Assembly (NCBI GenBank): GCA_026416875.1
Contig: JAOAEI010000012.1
Location: 1 to 32,311, forward strand
DNA length: 32,311 nt
From: Caloramator sp.
GTDB lineage: Bacteria > Bacillota > Clostridia > Clostridiales > Caloramatoraceae
Direction of reading: 5' to 3'
In this document: in pieces, positions 16,010 to 23,665 of the stretch
How positions within the stretch are numbered: position 1 is the stretch's first letter
Layout: each line of letters begins with the position of its first letter
Notes under the pieces: model-generated
Told to the model about the DNA's origin: nothing
What the model saw: only the letters and a program-made list of their open reading frames with translations
Database searches by the model: none
Made by a program: the position numbers and the translations under genes

Positions 16010-17332
16010 CTAAATTAGGCTTATCTGTTTTTTGATTATTCTATTTACATCCTTCTTGAGGGAATTTTCATCTATTGTTAAAAGTTTTCTATCCTTCATT
16101 AAAATTTTCCCATCCACAATTGTTGTTTCAACGTCTTCAGCCTTTGCAGAATAAACTATTTGTGATACTATATCAACTTCCTCCGTCGGCATGTTGTGAA
16201 GCTTATTAAGGTTTAAAATAATGATGTCTGCAAGCTTGCCTTCCTCAATGCTTCCTAATTTATCCTCCATACACATAGCCTTTGCACCATTTATTGTTGC
16301 CATTTCTAAAACCTTCATCGCAGGCATAACTGTTGGACTTAAAAGCCTTGCCTTTTGTATTAGTGCTGCTGTTCTCATCTCTATGAATATATCAAGGTTA
16401 TTATTGCAGGGAGCACCATCCGCACCTATCGATACATTAGCTCCCATATTTAATAGTTCAGGAATCTTTGCTATCCCTGAAGCAAGCTTTAAGTTGGAGC
16501 TTGGGCAGTGGGCTATTTTTGTTCCTGTGTCTGCAAGTATTTTCATTTCCTCATCATCCAGCCATATACAGTGGGCAAGAACAACCTTTTCACCAGTAAG
16601 CCCTAATTTATGAAGGTAAAGAATATTCCTCATTCCTCTATCCATTTCAACAAACTCAATTTCTCCTCTATTTTCAGAAGCATGTGTATGCACTAAGCAA
16701 TCGTATTCCCTTGCAAGATCCCTAACTCTTAATAAAAGGTCTTCTGTGCAGGAAACCGCAAACCTTGGATTAAAGGCATACTGTATCCTCCCAGCCTTTC
16801 CGTGCCATTTTTTAAGAAGTCTTACGCTTTCCTTTATAGAATCTTCAGCATTTTCCATTAATGTCTTTGGAACTTCTGTTCCGTAGTCCATCATACATTT
16901 GCCTGCAACTGCTCTAAATCCTGTTTCATATATTGCCTCAAAAGCACTGTCGGTATGGTGAACTGTTTCCATATCTATAATGGAAGTTGTTCCGCACTTT
17001 ATAAGTTCTGCAATACCGAGCTTTGCTGAAATATAATTAGACTCTTCTGTATGTCCTCCTTCAAGGGGCCATATCTTTTTCTTTAGCCAGTCTAAAAGTT
17101 CAAGATCATCGGCCTGGCCTCTAAACAGGGTTTGGGTAAGGTGAATGTGGGTTTGGATAAATCCAGGCAAAACCACCTTATCTTCAGCATCTATAACTTC
17201 ATCAGCTTCAACATTTATATTTTCTTTTATTTCTTTAATTTTATTGTCTTCGATTAAAATATCAGCCTTTAATATTTCTCTATCTTTATTCATTGTAACT
17301 ACTGTTCCATTTTTGATTAATATTCTTTGCAT
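16010..17332 (-). CDS. SsnA/TrzA-like amidohydrolase: guanine or 4-aminoimidazole deaminase candidate
   Basis: This 440-aa protein is of the metal-dependent aminohydrolase branch (TrzA, AtzB, SsnA, 8-oxoguanine and guanine deaminases). Metal ligands are H62 and H64 (GFIQTHIHLTQT), H217 (VHTHASE), H254 (LAHCIW) and D305 (GADGAPCNNN). The ATG at 17332 is chosen because GGGGGG lies 6 nt upstream; an upstream extension would read through an intercistronic hairpin. Its place between the purine permease and xanthine dehydrogenase suggests deamination of a purine or a product of one. Guanine -> xanthine would feed the pathway; 4-aminoimidazole -> 4-imidazolone would be the otherwise unassigned deamination. 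The sequence alone does not choose between them. Confidence 0.8.
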   Translation of the reverse strand: MQRILIKNGTVVTMNKDREILKADILIEDNKIKEIKENINVEADEVIDAEDKVVLPGFIQTHIHLTQTLFRGQADDLELLDWLKKKIWPLEGGHTEESNYISAKLGIAELIKCGTTSIIDMETVHHTDSAFEAIYETGFRAVAGKCMMDYGTEVPKTLMENAEDSIKESVRLLKKWHGKAGRIQYAFNPRFAVSCTEDLLLRVRDLAREYDCLVHTHASENRGEIEFVEMDRGMRNILYLHKLGLTGEKVVLAHCIWLDDEEMKILADTGTKIAHCPSSNLKLASGIAKIPELLNMGANVSIGADGAPCNNNLDIFIEMRTAALIQKARLLSPTVMPAMKVLEMATINGAKAMCMEDKLGSIEEGKLADIIILNLNKLHNMPTEEVDIVSQIVYSAKAEDVETTIVDGKILMKDRKLLTIDENSLKKDVNRIIKKQISLI

Positions 17333-17353
17333 CTTAATCCCCCCATTAGACTT

Positions 17354-17377
17354 AGGATGAGGCCGAGGCCTCATCCT
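17354..17377 (-). other. Intercistronic hairpin after the purine permease gene
   Basis: An 11-bp perfect GC-rich stem with a 2-nt loop (AGGATGAGGCC / GGCCTCATCCT) lies 2 nt after the permease stop codon. No T-run follows. It probably stabilises or processes the mRNA or gives partial termination. Confidence 0.6.
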
Positions 17378-17379
17378 GA

Positions 17380-18717
17380 TTATAGAATGCTCTTTAATAT
17401 GAATAGGATAGCCAATATATACATTGTAACTGAAATATCCTTTGTCTTTCCAGATATGAGCTTTAATACAACATATGATACTATACCAAATACTAAGCCT
17501 TCTGCGATGCTGTATGTGAATGGCATCATTATAATTGTTAAGAAGGCTGGAATTGCTTCAGTATAGTCTTCAAAGTTTATCTTAAATATTGGTGATATCA
17601 TGAATAGACCTATGATTATTAAAGCTGGTGCTGTAGCTGCAGCTGGAACTATTGTAAGTATTGGCGCAAATAATAGTGAAAGAAGCATTAAAACAGCAAC
17701 AGTAAGGGCAGTAAGACCAGTTCTTCCACCTTCTGCAACACCTGCTGCGCTTTCAACGTAGGTTGTAACTGTGCTTGTTCCAACTATTGCACCAAAGGTT
17801 GTTCCTATAGCGTCTGCTAAAAGGGCTTGTTTTGCCCTCGGAAGTTTTCCATCCTTGTCGAGCATATCTGCCTTTGATGCAACTCCAACTAATGTTCCAA
17901 CCGTATCAAACATGTCAACAAATAGGAATGTAAACATTACAACTAGGAATTCTCCAGTAAAGACTTTACTAAAATCGAACTTAAAGAGTATTGGTGATAA
18001 TGAAGGCGGTGCACTTATTATTGATGAAGGCATTGGAGTAACCTTTAAAGGAATTCCTAAAACTGTCGTAATCAAAATACCAATTAAAAGCGCTCCCTTA
18101 ACTCCCTTTGCAAGAAGATATCCAGTTATTATAAGACCTATAATAGCTAAGATAACTTCTGGACTCTTTAAATTTCCTAATGTAACTCCTGTTGCTTCAG
18201 AGTTAACTACAAGTCCTGCACTTCTTACACCAATGAAGGCTATAAAAAGTCCTATACCAACGCTAACTGCATGCTTTATTGAAAGAGGTATAGCATTAAC
18301 TATTGCTTCACGAACAGGAGTTACTGAAAGTATTATGAATATAATACCTTCTATAAGTATTGCTGCAAGTGCAACTTCCCATGAATATTTCATTCCAAGA
18401 ACTACTGTAAATGCGAAGAAGGCATTAAGTCCCATTCCTGGTGCAAGAGCAAAAGGATAGTTTGCATGGAAGGCCATAACTAAAGTAGCTACTGCAGCTG
18501 AAAGAGCTGTTGCTGTAAATAGAGCCCCTTTATCCATTCCTGTATTGCTGAGTATCTGTGGATTAACTATTAATATGTAAGCCATTGTCATAAATGTTGT
18601 AAAGCCTGCTATAATTTCTGTCCTAACATCGGTCTTATGTTCCTTTAGTTTAAATATCCTTTCTGCCCAAGCTGAAAATGCCGAATTGTTTTTTACTGTT
18701 TCAGGCTTGGTTGACAC
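17380..18717 (-). CDS. AzgA/NCS2-type purine permease
   Basis: This 445-aa membrane protein has about twelve to fourteen hydrophobic segments. It carries AzgA-branch signatures: ITGFTTF-like AGFTTFMTMAYILIVNPQIL near the N-terminus, FALAPGMGLNAFFAF in the third segment, GTSTVTTYVESAAGVAEGG in the middle, and FLFVDMFDTVGTLVGVA. Members import adenine, guanine or hypoxanthine, usually with protons. It starts at GTG 18717 with GGGGGG 6 nt upstream and lies 11 nt after adenine deaminase copy 2. It would supply the substrates for the deaminases on either side. Confidence 0.92.
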   Translation of the reverse strand: MSTKPETVKNNSAFSAWAERIFKLKEHKTDVRTEIIAGFTTFMTMAYILIVNPQILSNTGMDKGALFTATALSAAVATLVMAFHANYPFALAPGMGLNAFFAFTVVLGMKYSWEVALAAILIEGIIFIILSVTPVREAIVNAIPLSIKHAVSVGIGLFIAFIGVRSAGLVVNSEATGVTLGNLKSPEVILAIIGLIITGYLLAKGVKGALLIGILITTVLGIPLKVTPMPSSIISAPPSLSPILFKFDFSKVFTGEFLVVMFTFLFVDMFDTVGTLVGVASKADMLDKDGKLPRAKQALLADAIGTTFGAIVGTSTVTTYVESAAGVAEGGRTGLTALTVAVLMLLSLLFAPILTIVPAAATAPALIIIGLFMISPIFKINFEDYTEAIPAFLTIIMMPFTYSIAEGLVFGIVSYVVLKLISGKTKDISVTMYILAILFILKSIL

Positions 18718-18728
18718 AAAAAACCCCC

Positions 18729-20537
18729 CTATTCAATTAATGGATTTAAAATTTTAAAGTTATTTACGTCGATAAGTCCTTTGTCGGTAATCTTCCATTT
18801 TGGACTTGTGGTTAAAGCCAAGAATGAAAGATGCATAAATGGTGCGTGAACTTTACATCCTAAGACGTTTCTTGTAATGTCCTCTAATTTTTTAATCTTT
18901 GCTGCTACTTCATGTCCATCAAGTTCGTCTGTGATTAGCCCGCCAACTGGAAGTCTAAGTTCTTCTAGAATCTTTCCTCTACTTGATATTGCAATACCAC
19001 CCCCCATTTCAATTACTCTATTTACTGCAATTACTATATCTTTAATATTGCAGCCAACGGCGATAATATTGTGGGCATCATGGGAGACGCTCTCTGCAAA
19101 TGCCCCCTCTTTAAGTCCAAAGCCCTTTACAAAGGCCTTACCTATTCCATTAGTTCTTCCGTATCTTTCAACGCAGACTATTTCTAATACATCCTTTGAT
19201 GTATCCGGTAAAACCACGCCTCCACTTACCCTTAATTCTTCTTCAAAGGCATCTGTTAAATTCTGATCTGGAATAAGGCCAATACATCTTACCTTTTCGT
19301 AGGATTTACTACTTCTTATTGCAATGTCTTCCTCTGTCACTTTTGAACATTTAACTGACCTTTTTACCTCATCTGGATAAGTGTATTTTGGAAGATCGAT
19401 AATAAGTCTTCCCTTTACAGCAACAAGCTTTCCTTCTATGAATACCGCCTCAACCCTCATGCTTTCTAAATCATCAATAACTGCAATATCAGCAAGGTAT
19501 CCTGGCAATAGTGCACCCCTATCTTTAAAGCCAAAATATTCTGCAGGATTAATAGTTGCCATCTGAATAGCCTTAACCGGTTCAACGCCTTCTTTAATAG
19601 TTCTTTTTATTATTTCATTCATATGGCCTAAAGTCTCTAAATCTGCCGCAACCATATCATCAGTTGCAAGGATTAATCTTCTTGTATCTAAGTTTTCCTC
19701 TGTATATGCCCTTATGCATTCTGCCATGTTCTTTTGCGTTGAGCCTTCCCTCATAAAAACATATACGCCTTGTCTTAGCTTCTCAATGCACTCTTCCTTT
19801 GTTGTCGTTTCATGACAGGAGCATCTTGTTCCTGTTGCTATTATATGGGCAGCAAGTTCAGAGCCGAAAAGCTCTGGAGCATTTCCATCTACGACTTTAC
19901 CTATTGATTTTGCATAGGTAGTTGATGCCAAAAGGTCATCAATAATCTCTGGTGTATTTTTATATACATGTTTTGCATTGCTAAAACCTTGAAGCTCACC
20001 TATTCCAATTATGTTTTTATAGTTTAAAAGCTCCTCCATGTCCTTCGATGTTATATCGTATCCAGCAGTTTCAAGTTTTGGGCAGTCCGGTGTTAAAGAT
20101 GGAATAACAAGATGGACATGATTTGGAACGTTAGATATTTCGTCTGCCATAGCCTTAATGCCTATAGGACCTAATGCATTTCCAATTTCATGGGGATCTG
20201 CTACTAATGTGGTTGTTCCTGATGGGATTGAAAGCCTTGAAAATTCAGTTACTGTTAACATACTGCTCTCAAAGTGCATATGGGAATCTATAAAGCCAGG
20301 GGAAATGTATTTGCCCTTAACATCGATAACTAAAGTGTTATCTCCTATTAATTTATCTGCATCTCCAACCATTAAAATATATTTTCCCTTTATTGCAACA
20401 TCGGCTTCGTAAATTTCCCCTGAAACCACATTAACGACTTTTCCTCTATGTAAAACTATATCTGCATACCCATTTCCCATTAGGATATCGATAAGCTGTC
20501 TGTATTCTATTGCCCTTTTAACATTTTCAAGTTTCAA
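18729..20537 (-). CDS. ade: Adenine deaminase family protein (copy 2)
   Basis: This 602-aa amidohydrolase is homologous to the copy at 10737-12443. Motifs are GFIDSHMHFESSMLTV, ADPHEIGNALG, ATDDMVAADLE and, in the C-terminal part, SHDAHNIIAVG. It begins at TTG 20537 with AAGGAGGTGG upstream and follows the BMC vertex gene by 12 nt, so it is the first enzyme gene after the shell block. Adenine -> hypoxanthine is the default function. The second-site motif ATDDMVA differs from CTDDRHP in copy 1, which hints at different substrates. One of the two could be the 4-aminoimidazole deaminase. Confidence 0.85.
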   Translation of the reverse strand: MKLENVKRAIEYRQLIDILMGNGYADIVLHRGKVVNVVSGEIYEADVAIKGKYILMVGDADKLIGDNTLVIDVKGKYISPGFIDSHMHFESSMLTVTEFSRLSIPSGTTTLVADPHEIGNALGPIGIKAMADEISNVPNHVHLVIPSLTPDCPKLETAGYDITSKDMEELLNYKNIIGIGELQGFSNAKHVYKNTPEIIDDLLASTTYAKSIGKVVDGNAPELFGSELAAHIIATGTRCSCHETTTKEECIEKLRQGVYVFMREGSTQKNMAECIRAYTEENLDTRRLILATDDMVAADLETLGHMNEIIKRTIKEGVEPVKAIQMATINPAEYFGFKDRGALLPGYLADIAVIDDLESMRVEAVFIEGKLVAVKGRLIIDLPKYTYPDEVKRSVKCSKVTEEDIAIRSSKSYEKVRCIGLIPDQNLTDAFEEELRVSGGVVLPDTSKDVLEIVCVERYGRTNGIGKAFVKGFGLKEGAFAESVSHDAHNIIAVGCNIKDIVIAVNRVIEMGGGIAISSRGKILEELRLPVGGLITDELDGHEVAAKIKKLEDITRNVLGCKVHAPFMHLSFLALTTSPKWKITDKGLIDVNNFKILNPLIE

Positions 20538-20549
20538 TATGCCACCTCC

Positions 20550-20819
20550 TTATCCTATGTCAACCCTATCCACTATTCCTACGATGGCAATATCGATTGG
20601 AGCCTCCATCTTTCTTGCTGCAAGCCTTGCGGCAGTTCCTGATGTTGTATATATAACAATCTCCCCTATCCCGGCACCTACTGTATCTACTGCAATAAAT
20701 GGGTTTCCAAAGGGTTTATATTTATAATCAACCGGCTGCGTTATAAGAAGCTTGCAACCGGTTAATCTTTCGTCTTTTCTTGTTGCTACAACTGTTCCGA
20801 TGACCTTTCCTAAGTTCAT
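20550..20819 (-). CDS. eutN: BMC vertex protein, EutN/CcmL family (BMC-P)
   Basis: This 89-aa protein forms the pentamers that cap the corners of bacterial microcompartment shells. It shows the family pattern: MNLGKVIGTVVATRKDERL at the start, AVDTVGAGIGEIVIYTTSG in the middle and PIDIAIVGIVDRVD at the end. The start ATG at 20819 has AAGGAGGTT 5 nt upstream; the longer frame to 20864 has none. It lies between a small BMC-associated gene and adenine deaminase. It is the only BMC-P gene in the window. Confidence 0.93.
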   Translation of the reverse strand: MNLGKVIGTVVATRKDERLTGCKLLITQPVDYKYKPFGNPFIAVDTVGAGIGEIVIYTTSGTAARLAARKMEAPIDIAIVGIVDRVDIG

Positions 20820-20875
20820 ATATTTAACCTCCTTATATTGCTGCAGAAAAGATTTATAAAACACATAACAAAAGT

Positions 20876-21190
20876 TTAATTTTCTTTGATTATAATGATT
20901 CCCTTTTTCCTCGCAGCATCCTTTGCAAGGGGAGTTAGAATTGCGTCATGTGGCAGAAGGAGCTTTTCAACATTCATGTTTAAAATATCATTTTCGGTTA
21001 AAACAATTCTTTTACCATCATGATCCTTTAACTTTTGTTCTGATACAGTTTCCGTTTTTTTATCTTTATCTTGATTTAAGAAACTTTCTAAAGTAACGGA
21101 AACTATCCTTTTACTCCCCTCTTTTTTTCCCTTTAATCTATTCGTCAAATCCTTTAGGATGGCATCTGCAAAATCCTTTTTATCCATCAT
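20876..21190 (-). CDS. Small BMC-associated protein with EutT/PduL-like C-terminal motif
   Basis: This 104-aa protein has a predicted amphipathic helix at residues 2-20 (MDKKDFADAILKDLTNRLKG), a polar linker, and a C-terminal segment (about 63-104) reading RIVLTENDIL … HDAILTPLAKDAARKKGI. The second pattern (V-T-P-x-A-x-x-x-A-x-x-K-G-I) recurs in BMC-encoded proteins of several loci. The first helix resembles the encapsulation peptides that carry cargo into shells. These likenesses are from memory; function is unknown. It lies between a BMC-H gene and the BMC-P gene, so a scaffold or cargo adaptor is a reasonable guess. Start is ATG 21190 with AAGGG upstream. Confidence 0.65.
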   Translation of the reverse strand: MMDKKDFADAILKDLTNRLKGKKEGSKRIVSVTLESFLNQDKDKKTETVSEQKLKDHDGKRIVLTENDILNMNVEKLLLPHDAILTPLAKDAARKKGIIIIKEN

Positions 21191-21225
21191 ATTCACCCTT
21201 AAAATTTTTCAAAGTTGAAAAAATT

Positions 21226-21237
21226 GAGAACTGTCCC
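21226..21237. repeat. Short GAGAACTGTCCC motif after a BMC-H stop codon
   Basis: The minus-strand reading GGGACAGTTCTC starts inside the stop codon of the BMC-H gene and is followed by AATTTTTTC. The string recurs in intergenic DNA of many bacteria as a REP-like motif (from memory). It sits in the same post-stop position as GTGCCTGGCAC at 5598. Confidence 0.25.
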
Positions 21238-21515
21238 TAGTTTTCGCTCTTTAAAATAACCCTTTCAACTTCTGCATGTGGTCTTGGAATTACGTGAACA
21301 GCATGAAGTTCTCCAACTTGTCTTGCAGCTTCAGCACCAGCATCAACGGCAGCCTTAACTGCACCAACGTCTCCTCTTACCATTACAGTTACAAGACCAA
21401 ATCCTATCTTTTCATATCCTACTAAAGTAACATTAGCAGCCTTTACCATAGCATCTGCAGCTTCGATTGCTGCTGTTAATCCTTTTGTTTCAACTAAACC
21501 TAAAGCTTGACCCAT
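21237..21515 (-). CDS. BMC-H shell protein A
   Basis: This 92-aa, single BMC domain (PduA/CcmK type) protein forms hexagonal shell tiles. It shows the classic order: [20 protein letters not shown], then [25 protein letters not shown] and the signature [12 protein letters not shown] near the C-terminus. The pore loop, around KIGFG, differs from the other two copies. RBS AGGAGG is 8 nt before the ATG. It follows the 102-aa BMC-H gene by 12 nt. Length is standard. Confidence 0.97.
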   Translation of the reverse strand: MGQALGLVETKGLTAAIEAADAMVKAANVTLVGYEKIGFGLVTVMVRGDVGAVKAAVDAGAEAARQVGELHAVHVIPRPHAEVERVILKSEN

Positions 21516-21527
21516 AAAAATTACCTC

Positions 21528-21836
21528 CTATTCAATATTTTTTATGTTTTTCTTTAGCTCATTTAAAATTTTATCAAGTTCCTCGTGAGGTCTTGGAATA
21601 ACCTTATAATATGCAACCTTCCCTACTCTATTTGCTGCTTCTACGGCAGCGTCCACAGCAGCCTGAACTGCTGCTACTTCTCCTTCAAAATGGATTGAAA
21701 CTCCAACGGCTTTATTAACTCCAATGACTCTATCCATACCTATGAGATTAACATCGGCAGCCTTTGCTGCTGCATCCATTGCAGCAACAGCTGCACTAAA
21801 GCCTACCGTTTCAACAATACCAAGCGCCCTTCTCAA
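21528..21836 (-). CDS. BMC-H shell protein B, with extended C-terminus
   Basis: This 102-aa, single BMC domain protein has ALGIVETVGFSAAVAAMDAA, NLIGMDRVIGVNKAVGVSIHF, then EAANRVGKVAYYKVIPRPHE. The stretch around the pore (VIGVNKAVG) is longer than in its neighbours, and a charged tail DKILNELKKNIKNIE follows. It starts at TTG 21836 with GAGGGGGTG upstream. It may give a different pore size or selectivity from proteins A and C. Confidence 0.95.
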   Translation of the reverse strand: MRRALGIVETVGFSAAVAAMDAAAKAADVNLIGMDRVIGVNKAVGVSIHFEGEVAAVQAAVDAAVEAANRVGKVAYYKVIPRPHEELDKILNELKKNIKNIE

Positions 21837-21851
21837 TGCTACACCCCCTCA

Positions 21852-22073
21852 TCACTTTAGTAGCTTCTCAAGGTCATCGATTGTTATAAAGCTGCGCGAT
21901 GCTGCATTTCTTTCCGCTACTTTGTTTGTGCTAAATCCATTTTTATGTAAAATCTCCTTTAATATTCTTTCTTCCTTCTCTCCTAAATTTCCTGCCCTTT
22001 TTTCTGAAATTTCCAAATTTTTATCCGCCAATGTTTTTTCAATAAAGTTGTTAAAGGCAACCCTATTTAGCAT
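21852..22073 (-). CDS. Small protein within the BMC gene block, unknown
   Basis: This 73-aa, highly charged, probably helical protein is not recognised as a known family. It begins with an amphipathic stretch (RVAFNNFIEKTLADK) and ends with SFITIDDLEKLLK, which loosely resembles RIVLTENDIL…VEKLLL in the 104-aa protein at 20876-21190. It sits between two BMC-H genes with gaps of 11-15 nt and has GGGGTGG 4 nt before its ATG, so it is very likely translated. A shell-core linker is possible but unproven. Confidence 0.6.
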   Translation of the reverse strand: MLNRVAFNNFIEKTLADKNLEISEKRAGNLGEKEERILKEILHKNGFSTNKVAERNAASRSFITIDDLEKLLK

Positions 22074-22084
22074 TTAACCACCCC

Positions 22085-22348
22085 TTAAAACATCCTATCA
22101 ACTTCATCATGGGGTCTTGGAATTACATTGAAGGAAATAACCTCAGAAATCTCTTCTGCAACCCTTCTTCCATTTTCAACAGCTGCCTTAACAGCTGCAA
22201 CTTCTCCGCTTACCGTTACTGAAACCAATCCTGAACCTACTATTTGGTAATTCATTATCTTTACATTTGCAGTTTTAACCATGGTATCTGCAGCTTGGAT
22301 TGCAGCTACAAGGCCTCTTGTTTCAACAATACCTATAGCTTCCCTCAT
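22085..22348 (-). CDS. BMC-H shell protein C
   Basis: This 87-aa, single BMC domain protein has AIGIVETRGLVAAIQAADTM, VKIMNYQIVGSGLVSVTVSGEVAAV and FNVIPRPHDEVDRMF. The pore segment reads IVGSG. It is the first shell gene of the run, 12 nt after ubiD, with GAGGTGATAGG before the ATG. Close spacing to the decarboxylase places shell and catabolic enzymes on one transcript. Confidence 0.97.
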   Translation of the reverse strand: MREAIGIVETRGLVAAIQAADTMVKTANVKIMNYQIVGSGLVSVTVSGEVAAVKAAVENGRRVAEEISEVISFNVIPRPHDEVDRMF

Positions 22349-22360
22349 CCTATCACCTCA

Positions 22361-23665
22361 TTAAACGTTAGGAATTTTGCATCTTTCAAATCTTTCATTG
22401 TTTAGGGGTTTTGTTGCATCAAGTCCTAACTTATCAGTAACTCCCCTTAATGTATGGGATGGATCTAATGTTGTTCCTAAGGCACCTGAAATCACAACAA
22501 GATCCTTTGAAGCCTGAAATCTTGTTGCAATTGCAAGCTCAACATCCTCCATGTCAAATATATCTATATCATCATCAACTATAACAACGTGCTTTAAATC
22601 CTTTATGCTGCTCAAGGCTCCAATTATAGCAGTCTTTCCATCGCCCTCTTGTTTTTTCTTTATGGAGGCTACTGCATGAAATCTATAACCTCCAGCTAAG
22701 GTAACATGAACGTCCTTAACATCCACAAGCCTTTTTAATGAATAATAAAGCTCAACTTCCCTCAAAAGGCCGTTTGCAAGATGTTCTTCCCTACAGGGAA
22801 AGGCTGTCTGATAAATTGGGTTATTTCTATGCATTATGGCCTTAATCTCTATGATTGGATGCATTCCTTGCTGTCCATAATAACCCATAAGTTCCCCAAA
22901 GGGGCCTTCCGTTTCCCTTCTATTTGGAACCATTACTCCTTCAAGAACTATTTCAGCATGGGCTGGAACTTCTAAATCGACAGTTTTACATTTTACAACT
23001 TCTAATGCTTCTCCCCTTATTGCACTATCGATTTCATATTTATCAACCCCATAAAGTTCGCTGCTAACCTGAGAAGCAAGCAAGAAGGGAACATCATATC
23101 CTAAAACTATAGCAACTTCAAGAGGTTTATTTTGTTTTTCCATTTCTAAAAACTGATTTGTAAGATAAGGGGATGCTATAAGGGCACTTATTTTATTCCT
23201 ATCTATCACTTGAAATCTTCTAATTGAGGTATATCTTTTTCCTGTTTTTATGTCCTTTACAACTAACATTCCAGCCGTTATGTATGTAGAGGAATCCTTT
23301 TCATGGAAATATGGATTAGGAAGTGATCTTACATCCAAATTTCCTGTAATTATGTTTTCCATAACAGGCCCGTAGTTTAAAAGCTTTACAGGCTTTGGAT
23401 TTGCAATTGCCTCCATAAGTTTAAATATTCTTTCTTCGTGTTTTATACCTAAAAGTTTGAATAAAACATCCCTGTCGGTGTAAAGGGCACCGCATACAGG
23501 CATCTTATAACCCTTTACCTTATTAAATATAATTGGCCTTCTGTTTTTATATTTTTTTAGGATGCTTCCAAGCTCAAACTTGGGGTCCACCTCATTATTA
23601 ACTTCCATTAAAAGCCCCATTTGTTTTATTTTATTAAGCTCATATCTTAACATCTGCCTATCCAT
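22361..23665 (-). CDS. ubiD: UbiD-family decarboxylase, candidate 4-amino-5-imidazolecarboxylate decarboxylase
   Basis: This 434-aa protein is of the prenylated-FMN-dependent UbiD family, which removes or adds carboxyl groups on aromatic, heteroaromatic and alpha,beta-unsaturated acids. Family segments are RPIIFNKVKGYKMPVCGALY, the prFMN-region VVKDIKTGKRYTSIRRFQV, EGPFGELMGYYG with its Glu residues, and VIVDDDIDIFD near the C-terminus. The start ATG (23665) overlaps the end of ubiX by 8 nt, and UbiX makes the cofactor. Gene context fits 4-amino-5-imidazolecarboxylate -> 4-aminoimidazole + CO2. A ubiquinone role is unlikely in an anaerobic clostridium. Substrate is inferred. Confidence 0.88.
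   Translation of the reverse strand: MDRQMLRYELNKIKQMGLLMEVNNEVDPKFELGSILKKYKNRRPIIFNKVKGYKMPVCGALYTDRDVLFKLLGIKHEERIFKLMEAIANPKPVKLLNYGPVMENIITGNLDVRSLPNPYFHEKDSSTYITAGMLVVKDIKTGKRYTSIRRFQVIDRNKISALIASPYLTNQFLEMEKQNKPLEVAIVLGYDVPFLLASQVSSELYGVDKYEIDSAIRGEALEVVKCKTVDLEVPAHAEIVLEGVMVPNRRETEGPFGELMGYYGQQGMHPIIEIKAIMHRNNPIYQTAFPCREEHLANGLLREVELYYSLKRLVDVKDVHVTLAGGYRFHAVASIKKKQEGDGKTAIIGALSSIKDLKHVVIVDDDIDIFDMEDVELAIATRFQASKDLVVISGALGTTLDPSHTLRGVTDKLGLDATKPLNNERFERCKIPNV

Noticed and set aside
17771-18460. 229-codon plus-strand frame opposite the purine permease
   Set aside because: It arises from the codon pattern of the membrane protein on the other strand; no family resemblance and no ribosome site.
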